Positions 1-7,414 of a stretch of 14,142 nt of DNA are shown in pieces. Below the pieces are notes generated by a model. It was not told the origin of the DNA and made no database searches. It saw nothing but the letters and a program-made list of their open reading frames with translations. This DNA comes from DASYQV01 sp036005125. GTDB taxonomy: Bacteria > Acidobacteriota > Vicinamibacteria > Vicinamibacterales > UBA2999. Numbering within the stretch: the first letter of the stretch is position 1; each line of letters opens with the position of its first letter. The stretch is taken from positions 1 to 14,142 of the forward strand of contig DASYQV010000183.1 of NCBI GenBank assembly GCA_036005125.1, in the 5' to 3' direction. The translations under genes were made by a program, and so were the position numbers.

Positions 1-49
1 AGAGAGAAATGCCACGCACACCCACGCCGGTGGGACGCGCTGCGCGCGG

Positions 50-132
50 CATCGATCGAGAGGCAGCACGGAAACACAAACGGAGAAACACGCCGAAGCC
101 GCTTGTGTTTCCGTGCTGCCTCTCGATCGATG
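50..132. repeat. 30-bp perfect inverted repeat with 23-nt loop
   Basis: Bases 50-79 are the exact reverse complement of 103-132. Allowing one mismatch at the inner edge, pairing extends about four bases further toward the loop. As RNA on either strand it would make a long uninterrupted hairpin. No run of T follows either arm, so it is not a typical intrinsic terminator. No target-site duplication is obvious. It could be a palindromic mobile remnant or a transcript-end structure for a gene left of the window. Confidence 0.85.
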
Positions 133-297
133 TGCCGGACGCCAGGCGGCCGGCACCCACCGGCGGCGGAATGGTGGCCAGTCTCTGCGCATCTCCGCAG
201 CTCGGCGTTCTCTGCGTGAACTGTCTCAGCGGACTCCGCCCGCTCTGCGTTCAATCAGCGACGCGAGTTGACCACTTAATTCGATCGGGTCCCAAGC

Positions 298-304
298 GGG
301 AAGG
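298..304 (+). promoter_or_regulatory. Ribosome binding site GGGAAGG
   Basis: GGGAAGG ends five bases before the ATG at 310, a good Shine-Dalgarno sequence at normal spacing. It fixes the start of the YjbR-like gene. Confidence 0.7.
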
Positions 305-309
305 TTTCG

Positions 310-705
310 ATGGCCACGAAAAAGATCACCTTCGACACCGTGCGGGAGATCGGAATGAGGTTTCCCGGCGTCGAGTACGGCACGGCCTACGGGGCGCCGG
401 CCCTCAAAGTTCACGGGAAGATGTTCACGTGTGTTCCCACGCACAGGTCGGCAGAGCCCGGCTCGCTTGCGATCCGTCTCGATTTCGACGAACGTGACGA
501 GCTGATCGCGGCCGATCCTGGCACCTTCTACCTGAAGGATCATTACGTGAACTATCCGTGCGTCCTGGTGCGGTTGTCCCGGATTCACGAGGACGCGCTG
601 CGAGACCTGCTGCTGATGGCCGTGCGCTTCGTGTCGACCCGCAGCACGCGACCGATTCGTCGGCCCAGCCCTGCCGGCCATACGAGCCGGCCACGTCGTA
701 CCTGA
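310..705 (+). CDS. MmcQ/YjbR-like fold protein
   Basis: A 131-residue protein resembling the MmcQ/YjbR family, a double-wing fold with CyaY-like topology often annotated as DNA-binding, with no firmly established function. Family hallmarks visible are an N-terminal TFDTVREIGMRFPGVEYGTAYG, the segment APALKVHGKMF, the IRLDFDERDELIAADPGTFYLKDHY core around residues 56-80, and YPCVLVRLSRIHEDALRDLL near residues 83-102. The length matches the family (about 110-140). The start is the ATG with GGGAAGG five bases upstream. The last 25 or so residues are Arg/Pro-rich, which is common in such tails but could also be a reading-frame slip: another forward frame stays open to a TAA at 726-728. It stands alone, 215 bases before the transporter gene. 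Family call fairly sure, role unknown. Confidence 0.8.
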   Translation: MATKKITFDTVREIGMRFPGVEYGTAYGAPALKVHGKMFTCVPTHRSAEPGSLAIRLDFDERDELIAADPGTFYLKDHYVNYPCVLVRLSRIHEDALRDLLLMAVRFVSTRSTRPIRRPSPAGHTSRPRRT

Positions 706-757
706 ACATCCGGTTCGATACGAAGTAAGCGGCAGGGTCCTCTCCTCGTGGGTAGGC

Positions 758-773
758 CGCATCTTTAGATGCG
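758..773. repeat. Short perfect hairpin CGCATCT-TT-AGATGCG
   Basis: Two 7-bp arms (758-764 and 767-773) are separated by two bases in the gap between the YjbR-like gene and the transporter gene. It lies about 50 bases after the first gene's stop and might help end its transcript, but no T run follows. The rest of 706-920 shows nothing I can name. CATAAT at 905-910 could be a -10 element that would give a very short leader for the next gene, but no matching -35 is visible. Confidence 0.5.
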
Positions 774-920
774 AGCGCGTTTAGATCCTCTGTCACGAGA
801 CCGCAATTCCACTCGGGCCGTCACTGGAACGCGCAGTACCTCCGCGTACTCGAGCTTCTCTGGAAACTACAACCCTCACCCGAACCATTTCTGGACAGGC
901 CTGCCATAATTCGGACTGAG

Positions 921-3900
921 ATGCCTGCAGTCGCCAGACCGGCTCGCCGCGTGCGCGTTGTCTTCTCGACGACCGCGCTCGTGTCATTCATGTCGGGCTG
1001 GACGGCCGCTGCGCCGACGATGACCGAGTTGGGCATCGGCGCCTTCGCCGTGATCGGCGTGACGCACGCGACGGTGGGGCCACTGGCGCCCTTCTGCGTC
1101 GCAGCCGCCTGCCTGCTGAGCGCGCTGGCGCGCGTGGTCGACATCGAAAGCTGGGCGCTCTTCGTGCCGGGCGGTCTTGTCGGACGCGGCGAGGCGGCTT
1201 TCGGACCCTGGGGCGGGAGCATCGCGGCGGCGGTCGTCCTCGTCGAGCGGCTCATTCTGTGTGCCCTGGCGCCGGCGCTGGCCGGTCAGTATGCGGCCAG
1301 CGTGGGCGCGGCACTCGCCGGCACCAATCCTCTCCCCGCGCGTCTCACGATCGAAGATCTTGCGGCCGGCGCGGCCGTCATGGTGCTCGGCGTGCTCTGG
1401 ATCCGCGCCCGGTTGGGCTATGGGTTCCGGCGGGAACTTCTCGCCTCCGGCGTTTGGATAGGCGCCGGCATTCTCGTGACGATGGCGGTTTGTGCCGCGA
1501 TCAGCGCGCTCGTCGTGAGCGAGCAGCGCGAGGTTCCGTTCCCGGCAGCCTCGGGTTCGACGTCCGACAATATTCGCGTGGGCCTCCTGGGCCTGGCGGT
1601 CGCACTGCCCGTCCTCGGCGGAGGCGGGGCGCTGGCGAGCGCCGCGCACGAGTTCCCGCAACCACGCGTGCACGCGCTGAAGCGCGTGAGCCTCCTGCTT
1701 GTGCTGTTCGCGTTCGTCGCGATTGCCGTGCCGGCGTTCGCCTTCAGCGTGCTGTTGCCAGGCACAGAGGCTGCGCGATGGGTGAATACCCCGCTCGTGG
1801 GGCTCGCGACGATGCTGACCGCGCCGTGGTGGATGCACGACCTGGCCGCCCTGGCCGTGGCGGCTGCGGCGTTGCTCGTCCTCATTCCTGCCGTGCACCA
1901 CGGGCTTGCCGATGCGGAACAGCTGCTGCGCCGGATGGCGGCGCAGCGGGCGCTGCCGGACGGATTGACCTCGATCCATCCCAAGTTCGGGACGCCCGCG
2001 CGGGCGATCGACGTTGCCGCAGGCGCCACGATTCTTGTCATGCTCGCCGGTGGCAGTCGGATTCTGTGGCTGGCATACGCGTATGCCGCCGCCGTCGGCT
2101 TCCGATCAGTGTTCAAGCTGTTCGCGATCGCCCGGCTGCGCACGACGCGGCCGGGGCCGCGGCCATTCAAGACGCCGTTCAACCTCCGCGCGGGAGGACG
2201 CGAAATCCCGGTGGGACTGCTCGCGGCCGCGCTGGTCGTGGCGTCTGCCCTCGCGGTCATGTTCACCGCAGGCAACATCGCCTCGGTGACCACGGCCGCG
2301 CTGGTGAGTTCGCTGACGCTGCTCTTTTCCCCCGCGCGCCGGGTCACGGAGCGCGATCCCGCCGAAGGGCCCGACGTGCTCGAGGTTCTGCCATCGAGCG
2401 ACGTATCCCTCGGACAGGTCGACGTCCGTCGAGGCAACGTGCTCGTCCCCGTGCGTAACCCGCACGCCTTGACGCACCTCACCGCCGCGCTGCAGACGCC
2501 GCGCGATCGCGACATCGTCGTCATGACCGTCCGTCTGCTGGGGATTGACGGAGACGAAGGCAGCTCGGCCGATGCCAGTCCGACGCACGCAGAACGGGCG
2601 CTGCTGTCGCGCGTGGTGGTCGTTGCCGAACGATACAGCCGGCCGGTTCGGCTGCTCATCGTGCCGGCAAACGACATCTTCGATGCCATCACCGCGACGG
2701 TGATACGCCTCGGCTCGTCGGAATTGTACGCGGGCGAATCATCCACGCTCACGGCCGACGAACAGGCCCGCCGACTGGGCGAATCGTGGGAACGCGCCGA
2801 ACGTCCCGAGGGCGCCACGTTCCGCCTGGTGATTCATCATGGCAGCGGGCGCGCGGATATCTACCAGATCGGCGCCCACCTGCCGTCGCTCACGCCGGGC
2901 GACCTCGATCTCATCCACCGGCTGTGGCTCGACGCCGTCAAGGCCGTCGGGCCGCAGGTCCACCATCATGACGTCGTTCGAGCGGCTTTGACACAGATGG
3001 AGCAACAACTCTCCGGTGCCGGACGCGACGATGCGCTGGCGACCATCCGCCACATCGCGCGCCCGGCCGACGAACTTGCAGCTGTCATCCGGGCGCGGGA
3101 CTTCCCGAGGCTGCGCGACATGGTGCGCAATCGGGACGCCGCCGACCTGGCCACGCTGCTGACCGACATGTCGGTCGAAGACGAGGTCGTTTTCTTCCGC
3201 GTGCTTCCGCGCAAGGACGCCGCGGCCGTCTTCGAGTACCTGTCGCCCGAGGCGCAGGAAACCCTTCTCAAGGCGATGGCGCAGGAGGATGTCGCGGCGC
3301 TCCTCAGCAACATGGCCCCCGACGATCGCACGATGTTCCTCGAGGAGCTGCCGGCCACGGCCACACGCCAGCTTCTCGCGCTGCTGTCGCCATCGGAACG
3401 CGCGGTCGCGCTGACGCTGCTCGGATATCCCGAGGGGTCGATCGGCCGCCTGATGACGCCGAACTACGTGGCCGTCCGGGAAGGCTGGACGGTCCGGGAG
3501 GTGCTCGACTACATCCGCGAACACGGGCAGGACAGCGAAACGCTCAACGTGATCTACGTGGTCGACGATCAGGGACGCCTCGTCGACGACATCCGCATCC
3601 GGGAGTTCCTGCTGACGCCGCTCGACAAGCACGTCGACGACCTGATGGACCGGCGGTTCGTCGCGCTGACGGCGACCGACGATCAGCAGACGGCGGTGGC
3701 AGCGTTCCGGAAGTACGATCGCACGGCGCTCCCCGTCACCGACACGGCCGGCATGCTGATCGGGATCGTGACGATCGACGACGTGCTCGACGTGGCGGAG
3801 GCGACCGCGACCAAGGAGATCCAGCGCATCGGCGGTTCGGAGGCCCTCGACGAGCCGTACATGCAGATCACGATGGGCCGGATGATTCAAAAGCGCGCCG

Positions 3901-4427
3901 GCTGGCTGACGGCACTGTTCCTCGGTGAAATGCTGACCGCGACCGCCATGGGGGTGTTCGAAGCGGAGATCGCGCGCGCCGTGGTGCTGGCGTTGTTCGT
4001 GCCGCTCATCATCTCGAGCGGCGGCAACTCCGGGTCACAGGCGTCGACGCTGGTCATCCGCGCCCTCGCGCTCGGCGAGGTCGGCCTCCGCGACTGGTGG
4101 CGCGTGATGCGGCGCGAAATCCTCGCGGGACTGGCGCTCGGCGCGATTCTGGGGATTATCGGGTTCCTGCGGATCACGATCTGGTCGGCATTCTCCGACA
4201 TCTACGGCCCGCACTGGCTGCTCGTCGGACTGACGGTCGGGACCGCCCTCATCGGCATCGTGCTGTGGGGCACGTTGATCGGCTCGCTCCTCCCGTTCCT
4301 GCTGCGACGTCTGGGCTTCGATCCAGCCACGTCGTCCGCCCCATTCGTGGCGACGCTGGTTGATGTCACGGGACTCATCATCTATTTCACGGTCGCGTTG
4401 GTGCTGCTGCGGGGTACATTGCTGTAG
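921..4427 (+). CDS. APC permease / USP-like / MgtE magnesium channel fusion
   Basis: An 1168-residue membrane protein made of three parts. Residues about 14-470 carry some 12 hydrophobic segments and read as an APC-superfamily (amino-acid permease-like) transporter, including the loop PDGLTSIHPKFGTPARA (346-362) and the PFKTPF segment near 415-420. The usual glycine-rich GxGxxIGxGIF signature of helix 1 is not clear, so no substrate can be named. Residues about 500-650 look like a universal-stress-protein-type cytosolic domain (NVLVPVRNPHALTHL, VVMTVRLL). Residues about 715-835 are the helical MgtE N domain, 840-960 a CBS pair (LMTPNYVAV; LMDRRFVAL ending IGIVTIDDVLDVAE), and 990-1165 the MgtE pore with PLIISSGGNSGSQ (1028-1040) and ATLVDVTG, whose D1148 matches the Mg2+-selectivity aspartate. 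MgtE alone is normally about 450 residues, so the front 700 are extra. The frame is continuous with no internal stop. The ATG at 921 has only a weak upstream purine stretch. Expected role: Mg2+-gated channel in the inner membrane, joined to a permease whose cargo is unknown. Confidence 0.88.
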   Translation: MPAVARPARRVRVVFSTTALVSFMSGWTAAAPTMTELGIGAFAVIGVTHATVGPLAPFCVAAACLLSALARVVDIESWALFVPGGLVGRGEAAFGPWGGSIAAAVVLVERLILCALAPALAGQYAASVGAALAGTNPLPARLTIEDLAAGAAVMVLGVLWIRARLGYGFRRELLASGVWIGAGILVTMAVCAAISALVVSEQREVPFPAASGSTSDNIRVGLLGLAVALPVLGGGGALASAAHEFPQPRVHALKRVSLLLVLFAFVAIAVPAFAFSVLLPGTEAARWVNTPLVGLATMLTAPWWMHDLAALAVAAAALLVLIPAVHHGLADAEQLLRRMAAQRALPDGLTSIHPKFGTPARAIDVAAGATILVMLAGGSRILWLAYAYAAAVGFRSVFKLFAIARLRTTRPGPRPFKTPFNLRAGGREIPVGLLAAALVVASALAVMFTAGNIASVTTAALVSSLTLLFSPARRVTERDPAEGPDVLEVLPSSDVSLGQVDVRRGNVLVPVRNPHALTHLTAALQTPRDRDIVVMTVRLLGIDGDEGSSADASPTHAERALLSRVVVVAERYSRPVRLLIVPANDIFDAITATVIRLGSSELYAGESSTLTADEQARRLGESWERAERPEGATFRLVIHHGSGRADIYQIGAHLPSLTPGDLDLIHRLWLDAVKAVGPQVHHHDVVRAALTQMEQQLSGAGRDDALATIRHIARPADELAAVIRARDFPRLRDMVRNRDAADLATLLTDMSVEDEVVFFRVLPRKDAAAVFEYLSPEAQETLLKAMAQEDVAALLSNMAPDDRTMFLEELPATATRQLLALLSPSERAVALTLLGYPEGSIGRLMTPNYVAVREGWTVREVLDYIREHGQDSETLNVIYVVDDQGRLVDDIRIREFLLTPLDKHVDDLMDRRFVALTATDDQQTAVAAFRKYDRTALPVTDTAGMLIGIVTIDDVLDVAEATATKEIQRIGGSEALDEPYMQITMGRMIQKRAGWLTALFLGEMLTATAMGVFEAEIARAVVLALFVPLIISSGGNSGSQASTLVIRALALGEVGLRDWWRVMRREILAGLALGAILGIIGFLRITIWSAFSDIYGPHWLLVGLTVGTALIGIVLWGTLIGSLLPFLLRRLGFDPATSSAPFVATLVDVTGLIIYFTVALVLLRGTLL

Positions 4428-4568
4428 GCATCAGGGATCAGGCATCAGGCATCAGGGCTGTCTCAGGCATCAGGGATCAGGCATCAGGTATCAGGGCTGT
4501 CTCAGGCATCAGGGATCAGGGATCAGTGATCAGGCATCAGGCATCAGGGCGGTCTCAGGCATCAGGGT
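4427..4568. repeat. Heptamer tandem array (GGCATCA/GGGATCA)
   Basis: The array is built of 7-bp units GGCATCA and GGGATCA, grouped into larger units that end in GGGCTGTCTCA: two of 39 bp (4427-4465, 4466-4504), one of 53 bp (4505-4557, with GGGCGGTCTCA) and a partial one from 4558. The first base of the array is the last base of the transporter's TAG stop, and the array ends four bases before the cytochrome gene's stop. It therefore fills the whole convergent junction. Unit differences are single substitutions, suggesting slippage and segment duplication. Confidence 0.92.
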
Positions 4569-4571
4569 TGC

Positions 4572-5558
4572 CTACGGGTTTCGGGAAGAGACGTACGCCG
4601 CGATCGATACGAAATCCTCGTCGGTGAGCTTCGCGACGACCTGCTTCATCAGATCCGTCCACACGCCGCGACGCGCTCCAGCCTGCATGTCATACATCTG
4701 GCGCACGATGTAGCTCGGCGAGCGACCCGCGATGCCCGGTACCGGACCGAGCCCCTTCAGGTCCGCGCCATGGCACGCGCCGCATTCGACCGTCCTCCCG
4801 TTGCCGCCCTTTGTCACCAGCGCTTCACCTTTCTTGATGCTCCCCGGCGGCACGTAGGCGACGAAGCCTGAACGCGGGTCGCGAAGCATCTCGGTGCGCT
4901 CGACATGCTCCGGCGTCTCGATGATCCGGTTCCCAAGCGGCTCGGTCTCGTTTCCTTCCAGCCGCAGGTACATCCCTCCCTGGATCCGCGTTTTCGGTAC
5001 CTTCTGGCTCTCGACGACCCTGATCCATGGCGTCCACTTCATCGAGCCGAAATACTCGGCCGCCGCCTTGATTTCCTCCTCGCTCATGCCCTTCGCGATG
5101 GTGATCATGACGTTCGTGTTGCCCTTCCGAGGCTCGGCGCTCTTCCGGAGGTCGTTCCTGAAATCGTGCATCTGCTGGATGAAGTACGCGACGGGCAGGC
5201 CCGACACGCCCGCATTCTCGGGACGCCCTTTGCCATTGGGGTAATGGCACAAGCCGCAGGCGCGAACATCCGGCCGGCGACCCTTCGCCACCACGTCGGG
5301 CATTGCAGGATGGTCGCCGGGGAACCAGTCGGCAGGTCCGAACGCGTCGCGAATCTGCGCCGCCGGGAAGCTCAGCGTGCTGCCCGGTATCTGCCTCAAT
5401 GTCGGGTCCGGGACCGCGGGGGCTGGGGCCGAAGTGCCTGGCGGAGGAGCCGGCGGAATCGCATACGCCCATGCCGGGGGGTCATTGGCCGCTCGAAGCG
5501 CGACGGCGGCCCCGAGCGGCACCATCGCAAGAACGACAAAGCCGACAAATCTGCGCAT
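4572..5558 (-). CDS. Exported diheme c-type cytochrome
   Basis: A 328-residue cytochrome. Residues 1-24 form a signal peptide (MRRF then a hydrophobic stretch through about residue 22, Ala-rich end), so it works in the periplasm. Two class I heme-binding motifs are present: CGLCH (101-105) and CGACH (259-263). The likely sixth ligands are M151 and M304, each eight residues before the S/T that opens a SEEEIKAAAEYF or TDEDFVSIAAYV helix, as in c4-type domains. The roughly 80 residues between the two heme domains (about 175-250) are not part of a minimal c4 fold. Two adjacent ATG codons exist. The strong AGGGAGG at 5564-5570 is 5 bases from the second (5558) and only 2 from the first (5561), so I chose 5558. 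Role: electron carrier; partner unknown because no oxidase or dehydrogenase is next to it. It diverges from the kinase gene. Confidence 0.9.
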   Translation of the reverse strand: MRRFVGFVVLAMVPLGAAVALRAANDPPAWAYAIPPAPPPGTSAPAPAVPDPTLRQIPGSTLSFPAAQIRDAFGPADWFPGDHPAMPDVVAKGRRPDVRACGLCHYPNGKGRPENAGVSGLPVAYFIQQMHDFRNDLRKSAEPRKGNTNVMITIAKGMSEEEIKAAAEYFGSMKWTPWIRVVESQKVPKTRIQGGMYLRLEGNETEPLGNRIIETPEHVERTEMLRDPRSGFVAYVPPGSIKKGEALVTKGGNGRTVECGACHGADLKGLGPVPGIAGRSPSYIVRQMYDMQAGARRGVWTDLMKQVVAKLTDEDFVSIAAYVSSRNP

Positions 5559-5665
5559 CATCGCCTCCCTGCGCTCTGCCGCGCTGGAAGCAGGCGGCGT
5601 CCTGAGCCCGTTTGAGCCTGCAATCAAGCAATCAACTGCGTAACTATACGCCGACGGACTTGACC
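5559..5665. promoter_or_regulatory. Divergent promoter region, cytochrome c / histidine kinase
   Basis: 107 bases separate the two divergently transcribed starts, so promoters for both must lie here or overlap the gene fronts. A direct repeat GCAATCAAGCAATCAA occurs about 30-45 bases before the kinase ATG and might be a regulator site. I could not place a convincing -35/-10 pair. Confidence 0.4.
5564..5570 (-). promoter_or_regulatory. Ribosome binding site AGGGAGG deciding the cytochrome start
   Basis: Read on the minus strand, AGGGAGG is followed by CG-ATG-ATG. Spacing of five bases favours the second ATG at 5558. The frame stays open upstream to 5672, but the extra residues before the signal peptide have no exported-protein character. 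Confidence 0.75.
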
Positions 5666-7414
5666 ATGGCACGCCCAGAGATGATCCTGATGCGCCAGGG
5701 CGGAAACCAGCGCCGTCCCCGCCAGACCATGCTGCCGTCAGATCGCGAGCTCGCCGCTTTCAAATTCCTCGACGCCCTGGGTGGGCACTTGAAAAATGTA
5801 AGGGAGCCGCGGAAGGCCCTTCGCCACGGCCTTCGCGATACCCGCGAGTTCTTTCAAGCGACGCACGGCTGCGTCGCGGTCCTTCAGCCCGGGGCGCCCG
5901 AGGCCGAGGTGCTCTTCACGCTCCCGAAGGGAGGCCGCTGGAATCTGGACGTGCTGACCGGTTTCATTCGAAACACGCGTCCGCCCGTTCCGCGCGACAT
6001 GCTCGTTGCGCCTTTGCGGGGGCGCCGGGGCCCCTGGGGCGCGATCGCGCTGAGCCGGCCGGGACTTCCTTACGATCTGCATGACAAGCGGCTGCTCGGA
6101 CGCATCGCCGAGGCGTTGTCGGAGGCCATTCAGCGCATCCACCACGAACGCATGGTCGGTGTGCGCGATCGAATCGACCGGAAGATCATGGAGCAGATCG
6201 ATCCGAAGGATCTCTTCTACCAGATCCTGGATGGCCTCCGGTCGCTGACACAGTACGATCACTCGTCCGCGGTGCTGATCCGCGACGAAGGCGACTCCGC
6301 GTTGCGGCTGGTCGCGGAACAGATAGCGTGGACCAAGGCGAAAAGCCAGCGGATTGGCCTCCGGCTTCCGATTACGGACGCCGCGGCGGTCATGCTGCAT
6401 TCGGAACAGGTGTACGGCTTCGATCGATACGCTGATGTCTGGCAGGAATGGAACGGTCGACCAGCCGCGCTCGCGAACCTGCTCGACTACAACATCGGTG
6501 ACGCGACCGACGGAGAGAACCTGCGCGAAGCGTCGATGCTGTGCGCTCCGCTCGTCACACGAGACGGCCTTGTCGGCGTGCTGAAGATTGCCGCGCGATA
6601 TCCCGGACAATTGAAGCCGTACGACGCGGAACTGGTCGAGCAGTTCAGGTCGCAGGCGGCGGTTGCCATACAGAACCTGCATCGTACCGAATCGCTTCGA
6701 GCACGCGTGTTGACCGCCGAGCGGAAACATGCAATGGCGGAGCTCGCCCGCAGCGTATCGCACGACGTGAACAACGCGCTCGGCTCGATGCTGCCGCTCG
6801 TCCAGCAGATGCAGGAAGAGCTCAGGGGCGGAGTGCTCGAGCCCGCCGTGCTGCGGGAAGATCTCGAGCAGGTTCAGAAGTCGCTTCAGGTGTGCCGCCG
6901 GATTTTCGGCGGGATGCTCTCGTTCTCGAGAGGCTCGGCGCGACGAAGTCGGCACGGACACGTGCGGCCGGCCGTCGAAACAGTCTCCGCCATCCTCAAG
7001 TACGGGATGGGCCGGAGAGGCATCGAGCTCGCCGTCGACATTCCGGACGACGTTCCGGGCGTCGCCTGCGGGCAGAGCGACCTCGAGCAGGTATTCCTCA
7101 ACCTGCTCACCAACGCGCGAGAGGCCACGCCGCATGGCGGCAGCATCACCGTCAGCGTGCGATCCTCGGACGGCGTCGTGGAAATCTCGATCGCGGATAC
7201 CGGACGCGGGATTCCGCCACAGGATCTGCCGCGGGTCATGGAGCCGTTCTTCACGACCAAGCCCCATGGCAACGGCCTGGGCCTCTCTATCTGCCGCTCG
7301 ATACTCTGGGAGATCGGAGGCACCCTCTCGATCCAGAGCGAGCCCGGCAGAGGGACGCGTGTCGACATCGTGGTCCCGCAGGCGTCGCAGCAGCAGCACG
7401 CACAGCCGTCATGA
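5666..7414 (+). CDS. GAF-domain sensor histidine kinase
   Basis: A 582-residue soluble kinase with no membrane segment. Residues about 46-163 and 174-349 are two GAF-like sensory domains (the second contains CAPLVTRDGLVGVLKIAARY). A helical linker leads to the dimerisation/H box ELARSVSHDVNNALGSML, with phospho-accepting H366 in an NtrB-like HDxNN setting. The ATPase domain has the N box NLLTNAREATPHGG (about 479-492), G1 DTGRGIPP (511-518), F box FFTTK (528-532) and G2 GNGLGL (535-540), so all catalytic boxes are intact. The start chosen is ATG 5666; the frame opens earlier at a TTG (5612) whose added residues look random. The stop overlaps the next gene's ATG, so the two are co-translated and the regulator is the likely phosphotransfer partner. 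The signal sensed is not readable from the sequence. Confidence 0.92.
   Translation: MARPEMILMRQGGNQRRPRQTMLPSDRELAAFKFLDALGGHLKNVREPRKALRHGLRDTREFFQATHGCVAVLQPGAPEAEVLFTLPKGGRWNLDVLTGFIRNTRPPVPRDMLVAPLRGRRGPWGAIALSRPGLPYDLHDKRLLGRIAEALSEAIQRIHHERMVGVRDRIDRKIMEQIDPKDLFYQILDGLRSLTQYDHSSAVLIRDEGDSALRLVAEQIAWTKAKSQRIGLRLPITDAAAVMLHSEQVYGFDRYADVWQEWNGRPAALANLLDYNIGDATDGENLREASMLCAPLVTRDGLVGVLKIAARYPGQLKPYDAELVEQFRSQAAVAIQNLHRTESLRARVLTAERKHAMAELARSVSHDVNNALGSMLPLVQQMQEELRGGVLEPAVLREDLEQVQKSLQVCRRIFGGMLSFSRGSARRSRHGHVRPAVETVSAILKYGMGRRGIELAVDIPDDVPGVACGQSDLEQVFLNLLTNAREATPHGGSITVSVRSSDGVVEISIADTGRGIPPQDLPRVMEPFFTTKPHGNGLGLSICRSILWEIGGTLSIQSEPGRGTRVDIVVPQASQQQHAQPS

Larger units (their letters stand above)
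1..309. other. Non-coding leader region with palindromes
   Basis: No convincing gene lies here. An open frame from 9 to 497 exists, but it runs through a perfect inverted repeat and across the start of the next gene, and its translation is Arg/Pro-rich with no recognisable domain. The stretch holds the 30-bp inverted repeat at 50-132, a further 7-bp hairpin (132-138 with 150-156), and three copies of CTCTGCG (183-189, 210-216, 243-249), a degenerate intergenic repeat. A gene left of base 1 may end upstream of it. Confidence 0.6.

Noticed and set aside
9..497. Open frame covering the inverted repeat and the YjbR-like gene start
   Set aside because: No domain, crosses a perfect palindrome, and overlaps a gene with a good ribosome site and family motifs.
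630..728. Frameshift at the end of the YjbR-like gene (another forward frame open to TAA 726-728)
   Set aside because: The annotated frame already covers the full family core, and basic tails are common in it. Without homologs I cannot show that the alternative tail belongs to the protein.
984..1979. Long minus-strand open frame opposite the permease region
   Set aside because: High-GC shadow frame with Arg/His/Gln-rich composition and no motif. The plus-strand frame encodes recognisable membrane helices.
4427..4568. CRISPR array
   Set aside because: The units are 7 bp with no unique spacers, and no cas gene is near. These are simple tandem repeats.
4360..4713. Open frame through the heptamer array
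   Set aside because: Its start lies inside the transporter gene and its end inside the cytochrome gene. The repetitive HQGSGI-type translation comes from the repeat itself.
5612..5665. TTG start 18 codons upstream for the histidine kinase
   Set aside because: No ribosome site before the TTG and the added residues have no family resemblance. ATG 5666 is the simpler start.
6541..7410. Upstream extension of the REC-PP2C frame
   Set aside because: The frame stays open through the kinase gene, but its translation is Arg-rich and lacks domains. The kinase frame over the same bases has all expected boxes.
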